Program-made: the position numbers and the translations under genes
Notes under the pieces: model-generated
What the model saw: only the letters and a program-made list of their open reading frames with translations
Databases searched by the model: none
What the model was told of the DNA's origin: nothing
Assembly: GCA_022036555.1 (NCBI GenBank)
Contig: CM039122.1
Span: 6,856,517-6,920,516, forward strand
Direction: 5' to 3'
From: Microstegium vimineum
Lineage: Eukaryota; Streptophyta; Magnoliopsida; Poales; Poaceae
Length of the DNA: 64,000 nt
Part shown: piece after piece, positions 1-9,300 of the stretch
How the letters are laid out: every line of letters begins with the position of its first letter
Position numbering within the stretch: position 1 is the first letter of the stretch

Positions 1-480
1 CCCTGGCCCGACGTCATCCCGGCGGCCGTGCGGCGATGCTCGACGGAGCCGGTGCCGCCGCTGCTCACGCCGGCGAGCAGGCGCCGGCGCCTGCGGCCCC
101 AGGTCCGGATCTGGACGCTCCACCGCGCCCTCCACCTCCCTCCCCTCGCCCTGCGCTCCTCCACCTCCCCTGGTCCGGCGTCGTCCCGACGGCGCTGCTG
201 CCGTGCTGGTGGCTCGCGCGCGGCCAGGGCAGGTCGACCAGGGCAGCGCAGCCAGCCCTCCCCGCCGGGAGGAGGCTAGGGCGGGGCGCCCCCCCACGGT
301 GGCGCGACCAGGCCCCTCTGCTAGGGCGTGGCGGCTCCCCCAGGTCGGTGCCGCGACGTCCACCCGACGTGACGAGGCAGGGGCACGACAGCTCCCCCAG
401 GATGTCGATGAAGAGTTTACAGAGCCGCCCGGTGCGCAAGGCTTCCCTTCCAGCGACCAGCAGGATCAGCGGGTAGAAAA
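1..480 (+). other. GC-rich leader exon upstream of MULE transposase
   Basis: Strongly GC-rich, proline/arginine-coding in several frames, with no recognisable domain. It ends at a good donor (GTGAGT from 481); the matching acceptor TTTATTAACAG ends at 562, one base before the transposase ATG region. I read it as a 5' untranslated or poorly conserved first exon of the MULE gene. The left part of the element lies outside the window. A captured host-gene fragment is also possible. Confidence 0.4.
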
Positions 481-563
481 GTGAGTTCAAATGTTTTTGT
501 GTTCATACAAGTTGTTATGGAAGTATGCCATTTTGAAACTATAATTTCATTTTTATTAACAGC

Positions 564-2373
564 ATGGATCCGAATACTAGTTTCAATGTTGAAATTAAAT
601 TGTTGGACAATATCAAAAAGAGTAGACAAGACTGTAGTTGTTGGAGCTTTGACATGGTTGTTGATTCAGACACAACAAATTTTATGGATCTGCATAATTC
701 AGTGGTAGAGAAGTACCCGCCTGATTATTTGGAATTAGCTCATTTCCAGTATTATGATGTGGAAAACAAAACTTTTCCTGAAGTAAAAACTGACCAAGAT
801 TTGATGGCTATGTTTGAGAAACATTTGAAAACAAAGTCTATCATCATGTTTGTTGTGTACCGAGAGCCATCTGAGCCATATGAGCCTGTCAAGGAATGGG
901 ATTTTGGTGATGAGGCGGAGCCTACTAGAGAGGATAATAATTTTGAGGAAGAGGATGATGATGAGTACCTTAGGAACCCTGAACCACATAATGAATATGT
1001 AGGTGTTTATGATGAAGATGTATATGTTGACCATGTACAACCCAATGCTCTACAGTTGGTTCAGAGGACAATTGAAAAAGAACCATCCTATGTTGTTGAT
1101 GATAATGAGGATGAAGGAGGAGGTGAGTCAGAGGATGAGGAAGAGGAGGAATGCAATGACCAAAACTAAAGCTATGTTTCAAGTGAAGAACATGATCCTA
1201 ATGATCCACCTATGAAACAAGGCACCACTTATGCTAATATGTATACATTCAAAGTGGCACTTTGTCAGCATACCATAAAAAACGTTTTGAGTTCAATATG
1301 GCAAAGAGTGGGCCAAAGAGGTACAAGGCATATTGTTCAATGAGGGACAAAGAGAAGTGTCCTTGGTGGATATATGCTGCTACAACTAAGGACGACACTA
1401 CTGTAATGGTAATAATTTTTCCATTCATTAAATGTGTCTCTCATATTGTCTATCATTGTCACTAAATGTTTCTCTCATGTCTCATATAGGTGAAAAACAA
1501 ACAACCTGGCCACAAGTGTTGTAGTAAAAGACTATCAAAGAAGGTGAAGAATGCAACAAATTATTGGATATGTGAGAAGGTCAAGGATTTCCTCATAGTG
1601 GATGCAACTTTGGGTGCAAAAGAATTGGTGGCAAAATTAAAAGAGCATCATGGGGGCAGCAGCAAAGAAGAGGGCAAGGAGCACCAAATCTGCCCAAAGT
1701 TCTCTCATGCCTTTGGAGGATGCACCATCGGCGACCATGTCATTACCCACCAGGTTTGCTTTTTCTTCTTTTCTGTCACGGTAACAACATCTAGTAACTT
1801 CAAATTCATTCTAGCTACCATCTCATCTCTGTGACAGTAGTCAAAACTTGGTAACAACTAGTAACAAAAGGAAGACAAGTGATGATTTCACACCTGAAAG
1901 CTCTAAAAGGTATATCACATATTGCTGCAATCACTGTACTATCAATTATTTCTGTGAAACCTGAATTATTTGATTATTATGACAACCACAACTTGGAGGT
2001 TTCATGTAAGGCAAAGGGAAACCAAACTAGCTCCAACTCTGGGCGCTCAAAATTGTATGTTTATGAATTTTGAACCGAACTACACTCATCCAATTTGTTC
2101 CTCTAATCTAAGCCATTGTCAATATATAACATTTGTAGGTCAAGAAGTGGGTCAAATCAGCTCGAAGCACTTTGTATTGCTCTTGAAAATCAACTTGTTC
2201 AAGTTAAAAAGAAGCGGAAAGTCACTAGCAAGAAGCTAGGCCTTCCAAAGAAAAAGGCCGTGAACAATCCGAAGGTGCCACATGACAGCCCATCGATGGG
2301 TACAAGAAGCAAGAAAGGAGTTCCTAGCAGCCCTGCCCTGAGCACGCGAAGTAAAAGAAGACTCAGTCTTTGA
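564..2373 (+). pseudogene. Mutator-like (MULE) transposase remnant, catalytic core deleted
   Basis: The first coding block (564-1169, about 201 aa) looks like the N-terminal PB1-like and acidic linker region of plant MuDR-type transposases, with a long Asp/Glu-rich tail. An in-frame TAA at 1167 and a frame change near 1270 precede the MuDR DNA-binding region (about 1262-1408: FEFNMAKSGPKRYKAYC, then CPWWIYA). A GT...AG intron (about 1409-1489) separates it from the next piece (KNKQPGHKCCSKRL..., CEKVKDFL). After about 1650 the sequence jumps to a basic C-terminal tail (about 1660-1760, 1850-1910, 2140-2373; KKWVKSARSTLYC then Lys/Arg-rich). The DDE transposase domain and SWIM finger expected between them, more than 1 kb in related genes, are absent. 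This is therefore an internally deleted, non-functional transposase. Confidence 0.75.
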
Positions 2374-2573
2374 TTTGTCATGTATTTGCTCTATGTATGT
2401 GAGACTAATGTAGCACTTTCATGTGACCTTATTTATGTAATAACTTAACTAAGATGGTTTGTAAGTATATTGTGTGACCTTATTTATGTGAGAATCGAAA
2501 CTATGATGGATTTGTCGACTATGCATTTGTGATTATTTATGGACTATGCATTTGTGAATAATGGTGATTTGTG

Positions 2574-2575
<2 letters not shown>

Positions 2576-2651
<76 letters not shown>
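2576..2651. repeat. Compound microsatellite (TA)n(GT)n
   Basis: About 40 bp of pure TA/AT repeat runs directly into about 36 bp of pure GT repeat. It lies downstream of the transposase remnant. Confidence 0.98.
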
Positions 2652-2652
<1 letters not shown>

Positions 2653-2758
2653 TGTTGCTGATGCAAGATATTTGGTTCAATGTGATTATATATTGAGTAT
2701 ATGTGTGCTTATGTTGCTGAAACAAGATATGTGGTTGAATGTGATTATATACTGATTA
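2651..2758. repeat. Two-copy tandem duplication, about 59 bp
   Basis: Two adjacent imperfect copies begin with ATGTTGCTGA at about 2652 and 2711. Each continues through CAAGATAT.TGGTT.AATGTG and ATTATATA. It abuts the microsatellite. Confidence 0.8.
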
Positions 2759-2819
2759 TATACTCAACACATATATACAATAAATAAGTCAAAGTATATT
2801 TTTACTTTTTTTTTTATCG

Positions 2820-2990
2820 AGAGTAAAATGGTCATTGTACCCCAGAGTTAACACCGTTATGCCTCAAAACTGACGTTAGGCCGGATTCCTAAGAGTTTTT
2901 TTGTTTTGGGGCCAGATTCCCAAATTGAAAACGAAAAGAGTTTGATTCCTAAGCAGTTTAGTTTTCAGGGCCTAATTCCTAATTCTCCCA
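2820..2990. repeat. Probable 3' terminal region of the MULE
   Basis: AT-poor block with repeated phrases (GATTCCTAA, GGCCNNATTCC) resembling the long terminal inverted repeats of grass MULEs and ending near CTAATTCTCCCA. The partner TIR would lie left of the window, so the terminus and any 9-bp target duplication cannot be checked here. Confidence 0.35.
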
Positions 2991-3849
2991 TTTATCTACT
3001 ATACTGTGGTTGCTGTAACCGTTCCTAGCTTTTTCTCGTTCTTTTAGTATATCTGGTTTGTTTATTTGTTTGTAGTATGACATTTTTCTCAGTTACTACG
3101 TATTCGTCATGAAACATGTCTTGAATTACAGACAGTATGAGACGTGTGTTGAATTCACGCTGCAGTAACCAATTACACGATTAGCCTAAAATTCACGCGG
3201 GGGCAATGTTGAACGCATTACCTCTTTAAATAAGTACAAAGTGTATTTTGTCCCGCGCCTAAAAACAACTGCAATAAGGCGACGTAAACAGAGGAGCACA
3301 GCAAAATTGGGGTTGACAAATTGCACTCATAATTTATACAAATAATAAAAAGCTGGACAAATCCGGCCACGTCAAAATTTATTAAACTGACGAGCATTTC
3401 CCGTGAACGTGTACTATGCATGGATGTCACCATATATTATAATTTAAGGCATGGTCTTTGTCTCCGGAACAAGTACACCCTCGTCAGCTTGATCTGATCC
3501 GATAAGCTAACATAGAATTACGTCGCTCACATGTACGTCAAGCCCGGATCTACCATGATGACTCCAGGATCCCCAATGCCTTGGCTTGTTGCCCCGCCAG
3601 TTTCTTGTTTTGTTTATTGCTCCCTCTGCGCCGTCGTTCAAGGAGTTGGTTTCTTGTAAGCATGCAAGAGTGAGGAGATTGATCATGTGTGCTCTTAATC
3701 ATCCAAGTGTAAGTTACAGAAATGTATACGTATATATCAATCCAGAAGACCATCCACTTCTGTTCTGTGCATGATCTCATCACTTCCATCTGGTAGCTAG
3801 CCATGACAAATACTTTGCAACTTGCAAGACCTAGCTAGCTTGTCGTTTA
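2991..3849. other. Intergenic, no gene seen
   Basis: Unique-looking sequence with stop codons in all frames. I found no convincing gene, RNA or element in it. Confidence 0.5.
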
Positions 3850-4100
3850 GGACAAAGTTTTCGTCAAACATTAGGAATATAAATCATGAAAACATTTAAG
3901 TTATTGAGTTTGAAAATGTAAAAATTATATTAATAGATTTGTTTTGAAAAATACTTTCATAAAATATATACATATATTATATTTCAATAAATATTTTTTT
4001 TCAAAAAATAAGATATCAAAGTTACACTTTGGAGACCGTGTTGTTTTCTAAAACGATAAGTTTTTTAAGTATGAAGGGATATATATATATATATATATAC
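3850..4100. repeat. Truncated Stowaway-like MITE debris
   Basis: AT-rich stretch with a typical MITE 3' half (AAAACGATAAGTTTTTTAAG, then TATGAAGGGATA) running into a short TA repeat at about 4079-4100. No matching left end is visible. Confidence 0.4.
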
Positions 4101-4296
4101 TCCTAATTCATTGCAATTCATTATAAATCTCAAGGGGACCTTCAGGCCTTCACTACACGCATGTATTGATTTTTGCATATTCATGCGCGCGTCGCTTTCG
4201 ATCTCAAGCCCATTTTCTGAGCTCTTGGTCATCTAATAAAATAAGATCAAAGTGCGTCAGAAAGCATGTCCCCGAAGTACAACCTCCAATTTCATT

Positions 4297-4376
4297 ACTC
4301 CATCCGTTCCATTAAAAATGTCACTAGAAAACCGTGCTTACCTCATAGACACGCTTTTCAAACGATATGAATATAT
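4297..4376. repeat. Left-end fragment of another Stowaway-like element
   Basis: Begins TACTCCATCCGTTCCATT, the usual Stowaway terminus, but is cut after about 80 bp by the complete MITE that follows. This suggests a MITE inserted into a MITE. Confidence 0.4.
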
Positions 4377-4638
4377 ATCCTCCATCCCAAATTGTAAGTC
4401 ATTCCAAGAATCTTGGAGAGTCAAAGTTTCTCAAGTTTGACCAAACTTATATAACAATATAATAATATTTATGATGTCAAATAAGTATCATTAGATTCGT
4501 TATCAATTATATTTTTATAGTATACCTATTTGATGTTATAAATCTTTATAGTTTTGTCTATAATTCTTGATCAAACTTGAGATGCTTTGACTCTCCAAGA
4601 TTCTTGGAATGACTTACAATTTGGAATAGAGGGAGTAT
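4377..4638. mobile_element. Stowaway-type MITE, copy 1
   Basis: About 260-bp non-coding inverted-repeat element. The left end TCCTCCATCCCAAATTGTAA matches the reverse complement of the right end (TTACAATTTGG...GGGAGTA). Subterminal blocks CCAAGAATCTTGGAGAGTCAAA and its inverted partner add to the hairpin. TA-rich flanks fit the TA target preference of Tc1/mariner-mobilised Stowaway elements. The interior closely matches the element at 11239. Confidence 0.85.
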
Positions 4639-5034
4639 ATACTAACAGTACCAGTACTAGTCAAAACAAGACTTTTTTAAGGGTAATTTATCCTGCCAAG
4701 TTTTTTCCCGAAAACCACCAACTGATCGGTCGCCCACTTTCTGAGATCGGCAGCTCGCGCATGAAGCTCCGATGTCACTACTCTGACTACGAAAGTGAAC
4801 TAGCAAGCCAAGAAACTGGCCTAAGATAGCTAAAACAAACTTGATGATGAGCCACTAATCACAGCACTTTCACAATGATGGTAACGAATATATTTATTAT
4901 TACAAGCAAAATCCAAGCTACATATGTTCAAGACATGCAGACGGCCGGCGTGGAAAGAAAAGGAAATGACACACTGCATACTCACTGCTTTGAGCTAGCA
5001 AGAAAACTTTGTACACGTAGGGCAGGCAGCAGGC
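4639..5034. other. Intergenic / 3' flank of zinc-finger gene
   Basis: No coding potential recognised. The last about 200 bp probably contain the 3' UTR of the minus-strand zinc-finger gene. Confidence 0.5.
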
Positions 5035-5658
5035 TCACAGCTTCAGAGTCAAGTCAAGCTTAGGCAGCTCGTCTTGTCCAACTCCAACCCCGGGGCTGTC
5101 AACGACGTATCCACCACCGCCAGTGAACAGCAGCTCGCCGGCGGCAACCACCACCACCGGGGGAGCCTTCCACTCCAGCGCCGGCGCCGGTGCAGAAGCC
5201 TGCACGAAGGCGCCGTGGACGACGGCGAACGGCGCCACCCCGCCACCGTCGTGGCCGATCCCCAGTGGCGCCGCCGCGTCGCCACGGTGTCTGGCGAGCG
5301 TGCGCTCGCGCTTGTGCGCGTTCTGGTGCCCGCCGAGCGCCTGCGAGCTGTAGAACTGTCGCCGGCAGTAGTGGCACGCGAACAACTGCGGCGGCTCCGA
5401 CTCGACCGCTGCTGCCGCCACGTCAGGCGGCACGACGACCACAGGCAGCTGCACGGCGTTCTGGCGAGCGCTGCCTACGCCTACCATCCCGGCCAGGAGG
5501 TTGAGCTCAACCGGTGCGGAGCTGACGCCGCGGTGGTGACCACGGTGACCATTGTCACCGCCGTTTAGCCCGGTGTGTCCTCTCTCCTTGTCAACCTCTA
5601 CCTCCATATGGTAGAGCACGTGCATGCTGCGCAACGCAAATGCTTTGGGTGTCACCAC
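5035..5658 (-). CDS. Single-finger C2H2 zinc-finger protein with C-terminal EAR motif
   Basis: Intronless 207-aa frame. One plant-type C2H2 finger lies at residues 93-115 (C95, C98, H111, H115) with the QALGGH signature (106-111), followed by a basic patch KRERTLARH. The last seven residues are LDLTLKL, an EAR-type repression motif. An ELNLL stretch near residue 51 may be a second leucine-rich repression or interaction site. The middle is Ala/Gly/Val-rich and low complexity. Family knowledge: such proteins are nuclear DNA-binding repressors in development or hormone response, recruiting TOPLESS-type corepressors through EAR. The Met at residue 18 (MEVEVDKE, nt 5607) may be the true start, because the 17 residues before it look like leader translation. 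It lies in tandem downstream of the proteasome gene, with about 700 bp between. I cannot assign an ortholog. Confidence 0.85.
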   Translation of the reverse strand: MVTPKAFALRSMHVLYHMEVEVDKERGHTGLNGGDNGHRGHHRGVSSAPVELNLLAGMVGVGSARQNAVQLPVVVVPPDVAAAAVESEPPQLFACHYCRRQFYSSQALGGHQNAHKRERTLARHRGDAAAPLGIGHDGGGVAPFAVVHGAFVQASAPAPALEWKAPPVVVVAAGELLFTGGGGYVVDSPGVGVGQDELPKLDLTLKL

Positions 5659-6161
5659 AGCAAGTTCCGTAAAGTCCCGACCGTCTTGTAGTATTTGTGA
5701 CTTGTGAGAAGTGATAATAATGCAATAAGATGAGCATGATTGTGTAATGCGATAGGGACGTACTGCACATTATCTAAGCATATAATGGCTACTTGTTTCC
5801 AGTTTCCTGTCGTATTTTGCTTCCAGAGGGCAGGAATGTATCTGCAGGCTGATGCAACAAAGATTGCCGTTCGTGTGGGTGATTTCTTTTAACTTCCCAA
5901 ATCCCAATGCCGACGTCAAGAGTTGAGCAAGAGCAAGTGATTGGCATCAAGGATTAGCTAGGATATGGTGTCACCTGATTGGCTGATTGGCGTGCAGCCT
6001 TGGGGTCCATGTCAATTGTCAACAACTGAATAAAAAATGAAGTGAAACTGTCATTCCAAGACAAAACCCGTGCGGCACGGATGTCGCTGTTAACTGGTCA
6101 AACAGGTATGTCCATTACCATAACTGAAGAAGTGCCACAAGTCATGCAATTCTAAAATGCT
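5659..6161 (-). promoter_or_regulatory. Putative promoter/5' region of the zinc-finger gene
   Basis: Non-coding spacer between the C2H2 gene start and the 3' UTR of the proteasome gene. No canonical TATA box or known operator could be fixed by eye. The assignment rests on position only. Confidence 0.35.

Positions 6162-6193
<32 letters not shown>
6162..6193. repeat. Homopolymer G tract, 32 bases
   Basis: An uninterrupted run of 32 G on the plus strand. Runs this long are rare in real genomes and often misassembled, so its length should not be trusted. Confidence 0.9.
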
Positions 6194-6196
<3 letters not shown>

Positions 6197-6334
6197 AAAC
6201 AGCGTAGAAAGACTAAGGCAACTTCTGAATCAATGTTCTTTGAGAAGTAAATGGTGCACAGGTTTTCTGAATTCTGTAGGCCGTAGACCGTAGTACAGGC
6301 CGGGGTGAATGAAGAAACAATCTCCTATACTACA

Positions 6335-6357
6335 TGGCAGCAGCAGCAGCAGCAGCA
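6335..6357. repeat. (CAG)n microsatellite in 3' UTR of proteasome gene
   Basis: Short pure CAG run immediately downstream of the stop codon of the minus-strand proteasome subunit. Confidence 0.85.
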
Positions 6358-6358
6358 C

Positions 6359-9300
6359 TCAGTCCATCCTTCCCTTCAGCACTCTCTCCTGCACTTCAGT
6401 GGGTGTGCTGCATCCAGGAAAACAAGTATCTTATTAATAAAACAACACCTTGTAAAACCACGGAGAGTAGGCATATTCATCTTCATCCAAATTCTAATGA
6501 CAAAGAGCAGTAAAACATAACCACTTTTTTTTTTTGTTTCCGGTTAGCATTTTCAGGGGTTTGATTTTTAGCACTAGAAATCCAATTGGCTAATTACGCG
6601 GCCCTTGTCGCTCAGTGGAGTTGACTGAACAAGCGTTTATTTTAATTGTAATTATATAAAAGATGAGGAGAACTTACACAATAAGAACATAACCTCCCCA
6701 GCCACTAAGGCAGTCACGATCAACCGATGCCTGCAATGCTTGTGAGATTGTCTCGAACAGTTCTTCAGGTTCCTTCATACCAAATTAATGCGATAACTAT
6801 CAGCTTACAGTCAAAAAGTTATTTTCACGCGATACAACTAAAGAAACAAAGCAGTATGGGCATAGGTGCATAGAAAGAAAATCTTTATGGAATTAACTGA
6901 TTACAATATAGAGTAGAAAGAAAATATTTATAGGGTGAATCAAAAGTGAAGGAACGTGTCCACCATATATGCAAAAGCAAAAACCCTGCTGGTGCAGGTT
7001 TGATGATGGTAACTGGTCTCAGGGTTGATACAAGTTTGAAATAATCCAATTAATAAGATGTGTAAATGTTATGGTCGGTGTTAGGGTTGAGAGAAGATGA
7101 GTTGAGGGCGCGGCGGTGGCTGACGCGCTACAGTACCCACGGGTACTGTTCAGAGCAAGACGGCGGCTAGGGTTTGGGGGTTGCTGGGAACGCCGGCCAC
7201 GGGGCTCCGCCCACGACCGGCAAGAGGTTTCCTTCTAATCTCTTGATTTAGATTGATACATCTCCTCTCATTATATAGAGAGGATTTACTTGACCCCTAA
7301 GCAAGCAACTAATTAACCCTAATGGGCTAAGGCCCAATAGGCCCTTGACTCTCCTAACACTACACCCCCTCTGGACATGCAGCTCGTCCTCGAGCTGCGA
7401 CCTAACAACGACTCGACGTAACACAAACCTAACACCTAAAAATAAGCCTTTTACATCTCGGCTTATTTTATTATTCTCATCCTGAATTGGACTCCGACTC
7501 TTTATTTTGGACTCCTGAAGATAAAGCGGACACCCTTCGCGTGCTGGAGCGACACGTGTGCAGCCACCTGGATCCCAAGGACGCCATCTAGACGAAAGGC
7601 CGCCAGGAATTGGTCGCAACAGCCAGCGGAGGCGTCCTCGCGGAGGTCCGTGACGAAAAACAGGGCGCTAGGCAAAGCGCTCCTACCGATGTCGAGATAG
7701 AAGAGGAGGGAAGCGCTTGCCAAACAGCCGCCGACGCAGAGGTCGAGTTTGCCGCCCGCGGAAAAAAACAGCATGCTCGCGCTTGAAGACGGCGGCGGAT
7801 CCGCGTGGTTGCTGGTCGTTCGACCAAGCGAGGTTGTGCTCCCCTGTGCTGAGGTCGACCGTTGCTAAGGTTGCCTCGTGCATAGGTGAGCGCATCTTCT
7901 GCAGCCGCCGGCGCGCTAGGAGGCCACGCGCCGCAGCCTGTAGCCGCACCGCTGCAGACACCTTGCAGGCACTTGCCCGCGCAATGGCCTTCCTCTCTGC
8001 GAGGTGCAAGGCTGCTGTTGTAGGGACGACTGGCCGCCGCCACTTGAAGATGGGGCGTTCTCGTCCCTGCCGGCGCGCTAGGAGGCAGTGCGCCACCGCC
8101 TGCAGTTGCGCCGCCGATGCCTGGATGCCATCCAGGCCCCCGTAGAAGACGCCATCGCATTCCTGCTGTGGCGGCACGGGGCTGGGTGTGGTGAATGACG
8201 GGACCAGTGAAGGAGAGGTGGAAAGCGGCTGCGGTCCCTGCGGTCCCAAAAGGAACGCATGAATCTCGGCCATCATCTTGCTGAGGTCGAGCACCGCCGC
8301 TGTCAACTCCACGTTCAACATGATGCCGCTGGCGGGAGGGAGACGCCCCCGCAGCCAGTGGCAGCGAGGTCCCGGGGACGAGCGGAAGGGTTCCCGCGGG
8401 CAGAACCGGCTGGGACGTCGCGGATTGGGAAGGACCGCCGTCATGGAGGGCGGCAGCGGCGATGGAAGGGAGGCGCTAGGTTGAGGACTCGACATCGAAC
8501 CCAAGATCTCCGATACCAGATTGTTATGGTGGCTGCTGGGGATCGAGAGGAGGGAGTTGCTGGAGCGGCAGAGATGGGCGCGCCACAGTACTCGCGGTGC
8601 TACAGTACCGCGGGTACTGTTCACAGGGCAGCGGCGGCTAGGGTTAGGGGCGCCGGGAATCCGGCCGTGGGGCGTTCGCCCACGACCGGGCAAGAGGGCA
8701 GGGATTTCCTTCTTAATTCTTGCTTGCTTTAGATTGATACATCTCCTCTCATTATATAGAGAGGATTTACTTGGCCCTAAGCAAGCAACTAATTAACCCT
8801 AATGGGCTAAGGCCCAATAGGCCCTTGACTCTCCTAACAGTAAATATCTTCCAAAAAGTAATAGATCCATGAAAGAACAAGATTACCTATGAGACTAGGT
8901 AAAAGACGAGTATCAAGGAAACGACATAATAGAATACTGAATTCTTTTAGAAACAACTCAAACTAGATGGGACTGACAGTTAAAGATCTGCTGCAGAGTT
9001 TTCGTGAAAAGAAAACTAACCATGTTTGGCTTATACATGGACTCACAAGCACCATAAAGTGACTCTGAAGCAGTACCAGAGACCACAAAATCTTTGGCTA
9101 GTTCCCTGCACAAAAGAAAATAATTTCATAAGATTACTAATTAGAAAGAGGGCAGACAGCAATTCAGCATATAGGATATAAACAAATGAATATGAACAGG
9201 CTTCGTTCTTTATAAAATACGTCTTTCAGGGTTCAGTTGCGAACAAATATATGGCTTTGTTTTATACATTAACAAATAATACATCTTTCAGGTGTTCCTG

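Larger units (their letters stand above)
7067..8839 (-). mobile_element. Non-autonomous LTR retrotransposon inside PBC intron 5
   Basis: Complete small element, about 1.77 kb. It has two direct LTRs with TG...CA ends and a perfect 5-bp target duplication GTAAA (7062-7066 and 8840-8844). The primer-binding site and purine tract show that it reads on the minus strand, like the host gene. No protease, integrase or RT is present, so it must have been moved by another element's enzymes. The two LTRs agree well at one end but differ clearly in the other half, so the insertion is not recent or the LTRs have recombined. Confidence 0.88.

Noticed and set aside
36..476. Overlapping 80-150 codon frames at the left edge
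   Set aside because: GC-rich low-complexity frames on both strands with no domain; treated as a leader exon only.
5074..5568. 164-codon plus-strand frame opposite the C2H2 gene
   Set aside because: Shadow of the GC-rich zinc-finger coding strand; the minus frame has the clear finger and EAR motif.
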